Assembly (NCBI GenBank): GCA_029582265.1
Contig: CM055820.1
Coordinates: 16,078,485-16,142,484 of the forward strand
DNA length: 64,000 bases
From: Zoroaster sp. YZ-2022
Taxonomy: Eukaryota; Echinodermata; Asteroidea; Forcipulatida; Zoroasteridae
Direction of reading: 5' to 3'
Positions 20,401-29,164 of the stretch are shown here, one piece after another. The notes under the pieces were generated by a model. The model saw only the letters and a program-made list of their open reading frames with translations, did no database searches and had not been told where the DNA came from. The stretch's first letter is position 1. Each line of letters begins with the position of its first letter. The translations under genes were made by a program, and so were the position numbers.

Positions 20401-22130
20401 CTAGTATTATTATTAAATTAAATCAATTGTTTATCTCCCGACGCAAGAATTTCACCAACCTATAGTATTATTATAATGGGAGATGTCCTTTGGTCATGCA
20501 CATTATCCAACGGCAAGTCTCTGATTGGAGGAAATATATCCAATGTTCTAGGGTAAAAAAAAAATCATTGAAATATTTCACTTATTGTTTAGATTTATAA
20601 CATACCTCTGTATGGAACCCTGTCTCTAACATGAGTACATGGAGAACTATGCACACAGCCTCATCCAGGGTCTGTGGTTTGTTTTCAAGATACAATACTC
20701 TCAACCTCTGAGGTATGAAACAATCTGTAGCACTGCGGCACAACATGGGCTCCTTGACTGACCTTGGAAGATCATCTGTGTCCATTGTATCTTGAAAATT
20801 ATCTTGGTCAATCCCCGATGTTGAGAGTTGGGATTCATTGTCTTGAGACGTAGACGTTCCAAGTTCTTTTGTCCTGGCAATAAAAGATGTTGTCTCTAGA
20901 CTTTGAATTGGATTCTCTCCATCTCTATCAATGTCCATTCCACTGCCCATACAATCTGGACTTGATACCTTAGGAGTTTCTGTGGACTGAGATGTAGTGT
21001 CAGGCATTTGAGCTTCGGGGCTAGATGATTGAACAGCGCCCTCTTGTGTTATGATGATCCGTATCAGGTCCCCTGACACAATGTCAAAGTGAGATAGACA
21101 GGCTTCAGGATCTCCTTGTAGGGCTTGACGGCCGTTCAGACTCAAATCAAAGGTAGCTACATCATGTCTATCAAGAAATATACAAATAATGCCATACAAA
21201 CCAAATTATGACTCAAATGTTGTGACATTATAACGTAAATTGATGCATAAATGCAAGCATTGTGATGTCTCGTGAGAACACGGCAAAATTTGGCGACCAA
21301 AAAGTTGCTGATAAAATATTTTTTGAAAATGAACAATTATAGTAATGGCCGATAATTGCAGATGACATTTATGTGAAGGTTAAAGCGGGTTTTTTTTCTG
21401 AAAGGGAGAAATCATTGGTTTAAGAGTTAGCAAATTTGCTCAACAAGTTATTTAGCGTGTGGGGTATCAACCATGCTCTGATGTTCACAGCTTGACAATT
21501 ACATCACTATTCTAAAAATAGGAGACTGTGAACGGAAGAGGCATTTCGACTATTGCAACTCTACAAAGACTAACATTATTAAGTTAACATATAACGTTAA
21601 TTAAGAAAGAATGTCGAACCCAACTGCCACTTGTGCACAATTTCAAGCATGTGTTTTTTTAGCAGACGACATCTCACTGGACTCCATAACCTAGTATAAC
21701 CATGGAGGAAGGAAACAGAACATTAATTGCTCAAAATCTATAAAAGATATTGTTTCCAGTCCTTACTTGACTATACATTCTTCTCCTGAAGTGTGTTGTC
21801 TATCACCTTTTAAAGGAAAATAGGTGATATTTGTCATATTTGGATAGAAAAGTGCCGGTTGTATTCTACATGATTATTTCTGTTAATAAATTAGGATTGT
21901 GTAATGTTGAGTTACGATTTTATCGCAACTAACGTTACCCACCCGTTAGATTAGAATAATAATTATCGTCATTGAAATTGAATCTTACGAATAGAGTTAT
22001 GGAATTCTCATTGCTTATTAAATTAGTACCCGAAGACGTGAGCCACTGTTTCTTTCACTGTTGCTATGGTGGGATCTGCATCAAACTCCACCTTTTCTGT
22101 TCGACCAGCTAATCTTACTCTCAGCTTCAT
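5163..22130 (-). CDS. FBXO7: FBXO7, F-box only protein 7 (nine coding exons, 552 aa)
   Basis: Nine exons join with matching phases and GT/AG borders: 22030-22130, 20606-21167, 19921-20158, 13504-13569, 12441-12533, 11632-11684, 9274-9432, 6880-7025 and 5163-5403 (1659 nt including stop). In order the product has a ubiquitin-like N terminus (residues 1-80), an acidic Ser/Thr-rich linker, an FP/PI31-like domain (about 205-355), an F-box (about 355-415) and a Pro/Arg-rich tail (440-552). The human protein is about 522 aa with the same order. Known role of the family: substrate receptor of SCF (SKP1-CUL1-F-box) ubiquitin ligase, binding of the proteasome regulator PI31 through the FP domain, and a link to Parkin/PINK1 mitophagy. 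The start was chosen because the reading frame begins with the conserved MKLRVRL and no upstream coding was seen. A TMEM79-like gene lies antisense in intron 3. No frameshift or internal stop was found, so the gene looks functional. Confidence 0.93.
5878..6016. repeat. TA/TG microsatellite and LINE/SINE-like tail
   Basis: A (TA)n(TG)n tract at 5878-5910 is followed by GGCGCATTATAAATGC and an ATT-rich run (5991-6016), the usual appearance of a LINE or SINE 3' tail. Located in FBXO7 intron 8. Confidence 0.5.
6341..6550. mobile_element. 0.2-kb palindromic MITE, copy 1 (complete)
   Basis: Ends AAGGGACAGTATCATCACAA and TTGATATTGTCCCTT are inverted, and inner inverted segments GGCATGGAATC and GATTCCATGCC follow. 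Copies 2 and 3 are at 16240-16425 and 18157-18899. Non-coding. Located in FBXO7 intron 8. Confidence 0.75.
6725..6961. repeat. 79-bp tandem repeat, three copies, overlapping FBXO7 exon 8
   Basis: Units start at the word TATCCTGGTGGGTAG at 6725, 6804 and 6883. The third copy (6883-6961) is the coding 3' end of FBXO7 exon 8; the other two are in intron 8. Only the exonic copy is followed by a GTAAGT donor. Confidence 0.85.
6880..7025 (-). CDS. FBXO7: FBXO7 exon 8 (basic helix, start of Pro-rich tail)
   Basis: 146 nt, residues 425-473. Begins LYKQKYKNKKDLERYRR and ends in a Pro/Gly/Tyr-rich stretch. Acceptor TTCTTCAG|CTC, donor CAG|GTAAGT. The 3' half of the exon together with its donor belongs to a three-copy 79-bp tandem repeat that continues into the intron. 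Confidence 0.88.
7266..7511. repeat. 41-bp minisatellite, six near-identical copies
   Basis: Unit begins GGAAGCACCCCAAAAGTGG and ends CATAACAG, starting at 7266, 7307, 7348, 7389, 7430 and 7471. One substitution (GTACCCC) marks the last unit. It lies in FBXO7 intron 7. There is no spacer diversity, so it is a minisatellite and not a CRISPR array. Confidence 0.95.
7512..9273. other. FBXO7 intron 7, rest; no feature seen
   Basis: Apart from a short direct repeat near 9081-9140 (ATTGACCAGTTACACCAATC twice, 34 bp apart), nothing recognisable was found in this intron stretch. Confidence 0.4.
9274..9432 (-). CDS. FBXO7: FBXO7 exon 7 (F-box core)
   Basis: 159 nt, residues 372-424. LLIFSYLDVMSLLNMAEVCQ followed by SLWRQLILRDFG matches the F-box consensus (I-F-x-Y-L-D, V-C, W-x-x-L). 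Acceptor TTTCCTAG|CTA, donor GAG|GTATCA. This domain docks SKP1 in SCF complexes. Confidence 0.92.
9589..10163. mobile_element. 0.57-kb TIR element, copy A
   Basis: Terminal inverted repeats AAGCCGTGTTCGCACTGGAC and GTCCAGTGCGAACACGGCTT, both followed inward by T/A runs. A TA dinucleotide flanks both ends (9587-9588, 10164-10165). Non-coding interior. Copy B at 19264-19835 is nearly identical and in the same orientation. Both sit in FBXO7 introns. TA duplication suggests a Tc1/mariner-related or similar non-autonomous element. Confidence 0.88.
10310..10936 (+). mobile_element. LINE 3' end (APE-type, RTE/CR1/Jockey-like), 5'-truncated
   Basis: An open stretch at 10316-10507 encodes a typical LINE C-terminus (RAPSFLNGVPFTTRSNSY, then SSFKRLL, stop). 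A 3' UTR follows, ending near ACCCTCGTTAAAGATGG. The last 100 bp recur in reverse at 29165-29310. In FBXO7 intron 6. Confidence 0.7.
11632..11684 (-). CDS. FBXO7: FBXO7 exon 6 (start of F-box)
   Basis: 53 nt, residues 354-371, LGLVPLNGLLGIFPEVQ. Acceptor ATTTTCAG|AG, donor CAG|GTAAGT. It carries the hydrophobic entry to the F-box, with a few residues more than the vertebrate protein between GLV and the I-F helix. Confidence 0.85.
11837..12062. mobile_element. Palindromic foldback element with 12-bp target duplication
   Basis: Arms 11835-11931 and 11933-12029 are almost perfectly complementary (about 97 nt each). A unique tail with CACCATGCAAAGC follows. The 12-mer AAACATAATCAT occurs at 11825-11836 and 12063-12074, a target-site duplication. 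The inner arm carries GATCGAAACGTCGAGTTGT, the 3' half of a small hammerhead-like motif. Lies in FBXO7 intron 5. Related to 3340-3605 and 24688-24834. Confidence 0.78.
12441..12533 (-). CDS. FBXO7: FBXO7 exon 5 (end of FP domain)
   Basis: 93 nt, residues 323-354, containing ISRLYKDVIAYPLLLTTRS, which corresponds to the family's LSRLFKDQLVYPLL helix. The acceptor TTATCAG|ATG was chosen because an in-frame stop lies upstream and this AG gives the right phase. Donor CAG|GTAATT. Confidence 0.85.
13288..13440 (+). repeat. tRNA-Ser/Leu-like SINE
   Basis: A box-like GTGGTCGAGAGGTTAAG (13302-13318) and B box-like GGGTTCGGATC (13348-13358) follow GGGCAAGCTCG. The tRNA-unrelated tail CACTCGGAAAGCACCGAG makes it a SINE and not a tRNA gene. 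Located in FBXO7 intron 4... the stretch ends 64 nt from exon 4's downstream border. Confidence 0.6.
13504..13569 (-). CDS. FBXO7: FBXO7 exon 4 (FP domain)
   Basis: A 66-nt exon (residues 301-323) that reads VTSGKSRFNLQLKPSDYVLT. The acceptor follows a T12 tract ending GTGCAG. Donor is TAG|GTGGGT, chosen over a GT four bases downstream because only this phase joins exon 5 in frame. Confidence 0.82.
13901..14260. mobile_element. MITE family C, copy 1
   Basis: Ends TGGTTTCTGGTCTCC and GACCAGAAGCCAGAG are inverted. The inner phrase GATTTGTGAGGCCTCTC and TTAGCCACCATACTTT recurs at 17401-17708 and, reversed, at 31835-32085. In FBXO7 intron 3. Confidence 0.65.
14261..15283. other. No coding feature; possible 5' UTR exon near 15059
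   Basis: No ORF or repeat recognised. A strong plus-strand donor AAG|GTAAGA at 15057-15065 lies 460 bp before the first coding exon of the TMEM79-like gene and could end a noncoding first exon. This is speculative. Confidence 0.3.
15284..15375. repeat. Fragment of the dispersed foldback family
   Basis: Shares AATTATCTGTTGCA, CTTACCAACCTAAAGGACCT and AACCTAGCAGGTTCTT with 220-440 and 49727-49850. No hairpin is preserved here. Confidence 0.6.
15538..16999 (+). CDS. TMEM79-like MAPEG-domain membrane protein (two coding exons, 191 aa)
   Basis: Exons 15538-15741 and 16628-16999 join in phase 0 across AG/GT borders (acceptor TTTCAG before 15523, donor TTG|GTAAGT, acceptor TTCCAG). The product has hydrophobic segments near residues 14-32, 47-70, 105-122, 128-148 and 155-180 and the motif KQRALQNTLEQ (residues 97-107), like the conserved N-x-x-E helix of the MAPEG superfamily (membrane proteins of eicosanoid and glutathione metabolism). 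Overall look and motif resemble TMEM79/mattrin. The reading frame is open upstream to the acceptor, so extra N-terminal exons are possible; vertebrate TMEM79 is longer (about 390 aa) through an N-terminal extension. The gene is nested antisense inside FBXO7 intron 3. The biochemical function cannot be read from sequence. A plus-strand AATAAA lies at 18116. Confidence 0.75.
16240..16425. mobile_element. 0.2-kb palindromic MITE, copy 2 (3' truncated)
   Basis: Starts AAGGGACAATATCGTCACGA and carries GGCATGGAAATCGG and GCGATTCCATGC, but the right terminal repeat is missing. It lies inside the intron of the TMEM79-like gene, itself inside FBXO7 intron 3. Confidence 0.7.
17401..17708. mobile_element. 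MITE family C, copy 2
   Basis: Termini TAGTTTCTGGTCTCC and GACCAGAAACTGGAGA, and the inner phrase ATTTGTGAGGCCTCTC shared with 13901-14260. Downstream of the TMEM79-like gene in FBXO7 intron 3. Confidence 0.65.
18157..18899. mobile_element. 0.2-kb palindromic MITE, copy 3, interrupted
   Basis: Left part 18157-18291 and right part 18833-18899 match copies at 6341 and 16240. Between them lies another TIR element (18292-18832). Confidence 0.75.
18292..18832. mobile_element. 0.54-kb TIR element nested in MITE copy 3
   Basis: Ends GTGACCGGATCCTACAAAAT and (reverse strand) GTGACCCGACCGTATGAAAT are imperfect inverted repeats. Host MITE sequence resumes exactly at the borders, with ATTT on both sides as a likely 4-bp duplication. 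No transposase ORF. Confidence 0.72.
19264..19835. mobile_element. 0.57-kb TIR element, copy B
   Basis: Same termini and interior as copy A (9589-10163), with small indels. Left flank TA, right flank AA (probably a mutated TA). Begins 85 nt downstream of the FBXO7 exon 3 donor. Confidence 0.88.
19921..20158 (-). CDS. FBXO7: FBXO7 exon 3 (FP domain)
   Basis: Encodes residues 222-301. Acceptor TTTTCAG|ACA, donor ATG|GTAAGA, phase 1. The segment VNGVHKLTYHHPTCEG followed by a CVPVGKL strand matches the FP/PI31 beta-sheet of FBXO7. The 0.57-kb MITE at 19264-19835 starts only 85 nt inside the following intron. Confidence 0.92.
20606..21167 (-). CDS. FBXO7: FBXO7 exon 2 (end of Ubl, acidic linker, start of FP domain)
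   Basis: Encodes residues 34-221. Acceptor TTGATAG|A. The Ubl domain ends near HFDIVSGDLIRI, which matches the family's IVSGDLI segment. A Ser/Thr/Asp-rich linker follows, with EPMLCRSAT and the helix CIVLHVLMLETGFHTE shared with vertebrate FBXO7. Donor GAG|GTATGT, phase 0. Confidence 0.92.
21720..21890. repeat. Dispersed repeat, inverted partner at 51795-51930
   Basis: TTTGTCATATTTGGATA, GGTTGTATTCTA and CCTTTTAAAGGAAAA recur in reverse orientation at 51795-51930. In FBXO7 intron 1. Nature of the repeat unknown. Confidence 0.55.
22030..22130 (-). CDS. FBXO7: FBXO7 exon 1 (start codon, ubiquitin-like domain)
   Basis: Encodes residues 1-33 plus two bases of codon 34, beginning MKLRVRLAGRTEKVEF, a beta-strand-rich ubiquitin-like start. 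Donor is CGG|GTACTA, phase 2. Exon 2 supplies the last base of a glycine codon. Confidence 0.9.
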
Positions 22131-22654
22131 ATTTCAATAATATTCGGAGACCACTGCAATGCATGGCAGAAAATATTAGTTAATTTCTATCACCAAAACA
22201 TAGCGCCATCAAGCGGTAGCCTAGACACACAAAATATTAGGGCGGATCTGGACTGGTCCACTGTATACACCCATCACAACTTCTAAGTTCCCCCTAATAT
22301 TTTTTAGAATATCTCAACAAGTATTGCATGAATTTTAAAAATTCAAAAAGCAAATGACAGAATGATATGTTCTACACAGCTCGTAATGAAATGGTTGAAA
22401 TTCAATCATGCATGCACAATTGACAGTGATTTGAATGAAAATTCAGCTGGAACAAAAAGTTGCAGTACAAAGCATTGCTTCAAGGGCATGTTACACATGT
22501 AGTTTTCTGTAAGAACTCATGCATCAATAACAATGGTATTGATGGCTGTTTCATAATAAGAAAAGAATATTCAAAGAGCAACATGTAACATGCGTGTCCA
22601 TTGTTTTAGAAGGGTAGAGCAAGAGTTTAATATGGAATTGGTCCTCCATTATTC
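22131..22654. other. FBXO7 5' flank; nothing else seen
   Basis: Sequence upstream of the FBXO7 start on the minus strand, presumably holding its 5' UTR and promoter. No TATA box or CpG cluster stood out. GGGCGGATCTGG at 22241-22252 resembles the end of a MITE-like repeat. Confidence 0.35.
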
Positions 22655-23040
22655 TCCATAAGTCATGGTTTCCATTGGTTTCATTCATTCATTGATATGT
22701 GACCTTGATTATTACTTATATTAGCCTCTTTCCATACTAGACGAGTATACCTTTGGTAACAGCACGCACGTGTAAGAGACTACCTTTCAATTCCTGACTC
22801 TTCTCCTAAAGTTTAGAGTATACTGAACCAATGGAAACCATGACTGATCGAAATGTCAAGTTTCTCACCAACGGTTCTTCTCAGAAGCAATTATTATTAC
22901 AACTCCTAAGAGATTGTTCACATGGTGCTCCAGCAAACCTCGCTTGTACAATTCCCGACTCAGTATACACTGGTCCCCCGTTCTGTCACAATAACTATAG
23001 AAAATTAACAGTGGAACCAGTATATCACCAATGATAATAT
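22655..23040. repeat. Foldback repeat, Penelope-like tail fragment
   Basis: GTCATGGTTTCCATTGGTTTC (split GTCATGGTTTCC and ATTGGTTTC, 22663-22683) is inverted at 22823-22843. TGATCGAAATGTCAAGTTTC follows, a variant of the GATCGAAACGTCGAG phrase at 11940. Arms are shorter than in the other foldbacks. Confidence 0.5.
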
Positions 23041-23611
23041 CTTCAAGATGCTTCGCCCGTGTTTGGACCTTTTGGATTCCCTTGCAATTTCTTTTTAACC
23101 TAAATTACTTTTCCTAATTTTCCTAATTATTATTAGGTCCTAATAGAAACTATTATTAATAGAAACTCCCAGCATATATGTTTAATATCTTTAGAATGTG
23201 GGTAGCGGTAGCCTTTTCAGTATTAAAAATCAAATCTTCTGTCTCAAATTAAAGCTCTCAAAGTAATGTGGGTAAAACGATTGTGTGATAATTCCCATGG
23301 ATCATGGAAATGCCTTGCTAAGAAGGTTCTATCTCCGTACGGAGGAGTTCCGTTACTTTTTCTTTCTGCCTTCCTGCGGACATTATTAAATTGATGGACA
23401 GGCCAAGTGGTAATGTACCTACATTATATATAGACATGATAAGGTCATGGTTCGAATTCAAAGAAAACGACGTCAGTGTTTCCAGTTTGGAATTAGACCC
23501 CACAGAAATTAGAAATCAGATCATAATGGGGCAACAGTCTCATACGTATTAATGAAAAACAGTTTATCTTCAAGCATTGGATTACGTCTGGTATTGTGTT
23601 TGTAGGAGACT

Positions 23612-24094
23612 ATAGGGTGCACCCCACTAAATAAACTGCCATAGTAAACAGTGCTAAACACAAAATATTCAAAAATCGTTAAAAAATACTTAGAAGTCCC
23701 ACAGTTTTTAAAACCAAAAGAAAAAATATTGATCGATATATAACCTTTTATTTTCTTCTCTATTTACTGTCTAAAAATCCAGGTTTCCAGGGAGTTATCC
23801 TCATCCCAATGAAAACCACCCTCTACATAGTGAAAACGTCCACACTGAAAAGCAGCCATTTTTGAAAAAGGCCTTATACGCTTGAAATCAAATTAGGACC
23901 ATTTTTTCAGGGTCTAGTGTATACTCACAGTTGGAAGTCAAGGATGCCAGGTTATGATTTTGGGCCATTTTTACACAATCCATCAAATGTATGGGCGTCA
24001 AATCTTTGTTTTTCGGAAGAATTTGAGGACATACACTTTATGATAAACAGCTCGGCGCATGAATTCCTCACTATTTAGTACGGTGCACCCTTTT
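23612..24094. mobile_element. 0.48-kb TIR element inserted in the L1-like LINE
   Basis: Ends AGGGTGCACCCCACTAAATA and TATTTAGTACGGTGCACCCT are imperfect inverted repeats. LINE coding sequence stops before it and resumes after. The interior is non-coding. I could not fix the target duplication. Confidence 0.65.
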
Positions 24095-24687
24095 GTCCAA
24101 AAGTATTTGTTCACGCTACTGACATTCGAAATCAGCTCATCAACAAAACAAACGACATTGCCGAGACGTATCAAATCAGAAAAGCAATACCTAACATTTG
24201 GATCAAGAAACTAGCGGCTGCCAAATTGACTCAATTCATTGCTCCCTCTGTAAATGAAAAAGTTCTGAATGGGGACAATCACACAATTGACCTGAACAAT
24301 TTGAAATCCAAGACAGTGTATTCTTGTTAAGAACAAAAAAACACGTTAGTAGAGGTGAAGTGTATTGGAAAGCCGTCTTACAACTCCCACATGACTTTAA
24401 TTGGATACAAGTTTGGAACTTAAAAACTACCTATAAATAAATATAAAGAATTCAGTTTAAAATTAATATACAACATCCTCCCAAATAAAACTAATCTGAC
24501 TAAATGGAATCTAAGTAACTCGTCTAGTTGTACTATATGTAATTAACTTGACGACCTCAATCACTATTTGTTTTCCTGTAAGTCTCTGAAACAATTTTGG
24601 ACCAACATTGGCTACCTCATGAATGTCAATTTACGCATCAAGCATGACGTCAAGTTGAAAGAAATAGTGGTAGGCTCTAATATTAAT

Positions 24688-24834
24688 ATCGTTTCGGTTT
24701 GCGGTAACACCATGTGTTTATCTCAACTAACGTGAAGCTGAGGTACAGGTTCTGAAAAGAACCTTGAGATAAACACATGGTGTTACCGCAAACCGAAACG
24801 ATATCGATATTCCACCATGCAAAGCCTCAAAACT
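24688..24834. mobile_element. Foldback element with 17-bp target duplication inside LINE
   Basis: A perfect 39-bp inverted repeat (24688-24726 and 24764-24802) is followed by the tail CCACCATGCAAAGCCTCAAA. The 17-mer TAGGCTCTAATATTAAT flanks it (24671-24687, 24835-24851), and removing insert plus one copy rejoins the LINE reading frame. Same family as 11837-12062. Confidence 0.85.
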
Positions 24835-25111
24835 TAGGCTCTAATATTAATGATATTAATTTCGACACGGTTAACCTCTTAATAATAATAGCCTCTTTCA
24901 CTGTGTACAAATGCAGAGTAATTAACGCATTCAATCGAACACTGCTTTTAATTATAAACTTCTTTGGAAAACGTTCAAAAATAAAATTGACTTCACGAAC
25001 TGTATTATACCAAATTTCAAAACATTTGTCTGTTAATTAATTTGTAATGCTTCTATTTTTTTTTAAACGCATGGAAAAGGCAAAAGAGAAAAAAAAACAC
25101 ATAAGTATGAC

Positions 25112-26110
25112 CAGACTAATATTTTATCGCTACATGGTGCTCCTATCAACAAGGTGACGAGTACTAAGTTCCTGGGAGTTCATATTGATGAAAATTTGTC
25201 TTGGCATAACCATGTTAGAATTTTGTCTGGTGAAATCTCTAAAACTGTCGGAATTATGAATGGGCTGAAATTTCTTCTACCTAAACATGCTCTTTTTACA
25301 TTGTATAATTCTTTTATTATGCCTTACTTAAATTATGCTATACTTGCCTGGGGTAATTGTTCTGAAACTGTTAGCAACAAATTATTCATTTTACAAAAAA
25401 GAGCTATTCGTGTTATTACTAAAGTTTATTACCTGGAACATACCTCACCTTTATTTCGTAGCCTTGGAATTCTCAAACTTAAAGAACTGTATAAGTTGAA
25501 CTTAGGTAAAGTCATGTATAAATTAAAACATAATATGTTACCCAACAATTTTAATCTCTATTTTAAAACTGTTTAAAACTCAAATACACTCTTATCAGAC
25601 CCGTAGTGCAGCTAAAGGTAATTTATACTTCAATAAGAACAGAACATGATTTTTTAGAAATAGTCTCCCTCAACAAGGATCGATTTATTGGAATAATCTC
25701 TGCTTACATATCAGAGAATCTACACCATTAGCAGTGTTCACTAAGAAATTGAAGTCTTTGTTACTGTAATCTTATTATATTATTCTATCCATACTCGTTA
25801 ATTAATTGTTAGAATTCTACTTAGATTTCTTTAGCTCTTTAACATTATGTATCCAGGTGTCTCGTACTCTTTGTCCTCTCTCTTGTTTTCTTTCTGGTTT
25901 AGATAGTCTCGTCCATGTCTTTTGTTCAATAGGATGAACACAAAAGCCACTCTTGGCTTCGTTCAAATTCCTAGGTGTATAGCTGCTATTGCCAACCTCT
26001 ATTTTCTATAATAATGTAATTCTTATCTTTTAATAATTTACAACTGTCATTATATATTGATGTATTTGTAATTGTGAACACCAAATAAATGTTTCAAATT
26101 TTAATGTTAA
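25112..26110 (+). mobile_element. APE-type LINE 3' end, 5'-truncated
   Basis: 25154-25576 encodes the post-RT segment TKFLGVHIDENLSWHNHV, then LYNSFIMPYLNYAILAWGN and LQKRAIRVIT, the standard C-terminal block of Jockey/CR1/RTE-type LINEs. A stop at 25574 precedes more homologous sequence (SIYWNNLCLHIRES) to about 25770. The 3' end is near ACCAAATAAATG (26082). Confidence 0.75.
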
Positions 26111-26684
26111 AAAATAAAACAATCGGCAGCCCTCTGGATCCGTCAATGGATTAAGCATATACTAATACAAGTAGATTTACCAAAATTGCCAATGTTGTAT
26201 TTTTCATTTAAGTAAGATATTAATTTGAATGGTGTTTTCTAAATCAATGCAGGAATTCAATATTGAAAGATCTTGTTTGTTCGAAGTATCCCAAATCCTT
26301 TCTATGTATGTACAATAAGGGCATTACACAGAGGTATTTGCAATTATTGTTCACTGTAGGCCTATTCATAAAACTGCGGAGGGAGGCATTTCGTTTGTTA
26401 TCTTAATATAATCCAATCGTAAGTCTCTGCTTATAGACAAATCCACAAGCAACTACAGCAGTCCATGCCTCATTTTTATTACCAATTCAGATGACCACCA
26501 AATTTACAACTTACAAGTAAATCTGAGAATTATGAATACAAAATTGATTTAATATTTATTTGTCAATATTGCTATTTACTAGCTATTATTTTTGTAAATC
26601 TTGAAACTTGACCACAGCCAGCAGCGGATACTAAACTAAAAAAGCGAAAGGATTTACACGTATAAGCTTTAGCCCCGTAGAGTA
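26111..26684. other. No feature seen
   Basis: Non-coding AT-rich sequence without a recognised repeat. Confidence 0.4.
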
Positions 26685-26885
26685 AGGGATTTACATGACC
26701 TCAATTGTTTTCACGAACATCTGTGATTTTATTGTTCTATGCCGTCAACGAGCTGTTGTCTGTGGAAACCAAAAAATATGAATGCTTTGCATTTGCAATG
26801 ATTTCAGAAATACTGATCCTCAAAATGGACACATTCCTTATAGAAGAAGCGAACAAAGACTACTTAATTTGTTGGTGTTTATTTC
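26685..26885. repeat. Dispersed repeat, partner at 58160-58345
   Basis: GCCGTCAACGAGCT, TCTGTGGAAACCAAAA and CTGATCCTCAAAATGGACAC occur in the same order in both places, about 85-90% alike by eye. An ORF of 62 codons here is not preserved in the partner. Confidence 0.7.
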
Positions 26886-27589
26886 GTCGGTAGTGGAAAA
26901 TTATTGAGAAAATGAAACATTAATATCACGGTTATGAAAAGAAATCTTTTATTTCACAAAATGTTAACAGCATTTTTACACATTTAAAAGTTTTAAAGTA
27001 CTTTTTGCGAAACTTTTAACTGCCTTCCATTTTATTGATCTTTCAAGAATATTAATTAAAAGTTTTGAGAGCTTTTTAAAAATCTAAAACAATATTTTTA
27101 TTTTCAAGTTTAAAAACAATTTTACAAATAATCTGAAATAAGATGAAGCATGATTCAACTGCTTTTCTTCTTGTGCCCCCATAAACTTTAACGGTTTGGG
27201 GTGAGTCATTATACCAACATAAATTTTTTGATGACCACAATTCTGTGCGTCTCAAAAAAAGGCGCTCAAGACGTCCACGCATTGAAATTCAGCGTTTTAC
27301 AAGAGAATCCCTCACTGAAACAAACTGAAACACCAAACTTCTAATTTAATTTGTAAGTTACTGTCCAGTTGATGATATATCCTTAGGTGCATCATTTAGG
27401 GTAAATTGAGGATACCTTTTGATAATTCGTTAAGCATGTTTTCATGTGTGCCCCTCTTTATTACTACTCACAGTGTGCCCCCTCTTTTTGCGAGTCTAGA
27501 TCCGCCCATGTGCTTATGCCTCCTATAATAATCCATTATTCTTAAATATGAAGTAGATAGATTCGTACTTCGGTTTGATTAAAGTCAAT
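26886..27589. other. No feature seen
   Basis: AT-rich. TCTAGATCCGCCCATG at 27497-27512 resembles the right end of the element at 30295-30541, so a MITE fragment may be present. Confidence 0.35.
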
Positions 27590-27629
27590 TTAGCAGAGCG
27601 GCAAAGGACGGATAATCAGCTTGAATATT

Positions 27630-27830
27630 GATATTTGGCTCTTGTTTCCATAGCAGCCATTATGATTAAATAAGTAAATAATTGGCTGTTGCAAACTGTT
27701 TTCCAACCAAAAAACACAATAGGTAGTATAAAACATTAACATATAGTAGTTAATGCTCTCACGTATTAACCCTAAGCAGAGTCTTGAGAAGGGTTCTTTC
27801 AACTGACAAATTTCATCAAACAAATCTTCA
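27630..27830. repeat. Dispersed repeat related to 59480-59510 and 60085-60215
   Basis: CTTGTTTCCATAGCAGCCATTA matches 59475-59496 (as CTTGTTTCCATAGC and AGCCATTA). GGCTGTTGCAAA and GCAGAGTCTTGAGAAGGGTT match 60088-60190. Confidence 0.55.
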
Positions 27831-28469
27831 GATAGGCCTACGTGTAGTTAAAGTAATAAAGTAAGGACCTAAGATATTAATTAATTGTGGCCCCCGTCAT
27901 TTGTTTTTCTTTCTTTCAGGAATAAATTGGCTGATCCAGGGATTAATGTGCCCCCTTTTTTATTACCTTATACGTAAATTTACCATACATTTTTGTTGTG
28001 ACCCCACCCCCTTTATGGCAGTGTTCCCCCTTGTTTTTCTAGTCTGAGATCCACCCCTTTCAGGAAGACATAACATTCCAGTTTTCAGTTTTCAAAACAA
28101 CATTTACTGTGAAATAGCCTTTTCAAAACCACGGACAATGCATCTTAAAGCAGTTTTGTTGTTGAGTCAGGGAGGAAGGAACCATGGTCGGATCTAGGAT
28201 CTCAAAAAAGGTAGAAACACTGACAAAAGGAGAAAAACAAAGAATGGAAACTTTACATGCACAGCGAGAAAGGGGGAACATGCCCCCTCCCCCATTGAAT
28301 ACACCAATGGAAGGAATACACCCCGTGTTTCCTTTACAATATATAAATAATTGGGAAAGAAACACATACTGTAGTGGATCTACATATAATTCAGCGGCTC
28401 CACCACCAACCCTCTGTCAATCTGTTTTAAGTTGGGATACAGTCTCTGAGTATAACGTGTCAACTTAAG
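27831..28469. other. Fragments of MITE-like sequence, no gene
   Basis: CATGGTCGGATCTAGG (28182-28197) and other GGATC-rich phrases look like termini of the GGCGGATC element family. No intact element or gene. Confidence 0.3.
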
Positions 28470-28600
28470 ATCGAGTCACGAATCAAGTCGAGCCACACAC
28501 TGCCAACTAACAAGTCGAGCCAAGTTATTTATATTTTGCGTTAGTCGAGTCAACACATCTGATCGAGTCGAGTCAAGACATTTTTGTCATTACAACATTT
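28470..28600. repeat. Degenerate CGAGTC short repeats
   Basis: Words CGAGTCGAGTCAAG, GTCGAGCC and CGAGTCA recur irregularly over 130 bp, a decayed simple repeat. Confidence 0.5.
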
Positions 28601-29164
28601 TTCGCGTAAAAAAATTACCAACAAGCCAGTTTAGTGTGCTATATGAAAGCGCCTTATTTAATTTTTTTTTTTGGGGGGGGGTAAATGTTTCGAAATTAGA
28701 TATGTTACAAAATAGTTCTCAGAAGTGCCAATGATAGTTATGACGGGACCCGCCATTAATATTTACTGTAAAATTATGTTTCTTGTGATTATTTTGAGAA
28801 ATAAGTCATTTTTTACAGCATTTGAATTCACTTCCCCAGGTAAATTAGCAATGTTCTGATAACAAATAAAATGTACATTTAAAACGAACATCGGTGGAAT
28901 CATCAGAAACACAGCCATATATCTTGTTTATCATTCGTGACAGGCCTATGCTGTTTTCACTGGTTCTCTATAAGTTATTGTTATGCAACGGGGTACCATT
29001 ATAGGCCTATATTGAGTCGGGAATCGGTAGCCTCTTATACGTGCCAATTCTCAAACGTAGTATTAGCTCCAAACAAAAAACACTAGATTTGTGTTACACA
29101 CATTTTTTGTATGGTTAGTGGTTTTGTATGGTTTATTTTCGTTTTTATTAATTTATTTATTTAA

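Larger units (their letters stand above)
23320..25080 (+). mobile_element. L1-like LINE 3' region, decayed, with two nested insertions
   Basis: Three coding blocks read as the C-terminal part of an L1-type reverse transcriptase protein: 23400-23608 (SWFEFKENDVSVSS, then FKHWITSGIVF), 24100-24680 (IRKAIPNIWIKKL, then LFSCKSLKQFWTNIGY, a zf-RVT-like end) and 24852-25037 (NLLIIIASFTVYKC). Blocks are separated by a TIR element (23609-24100) and a foldback (24688-24834). Stops and frameshifts show it is dead. Confidence 0.72.
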
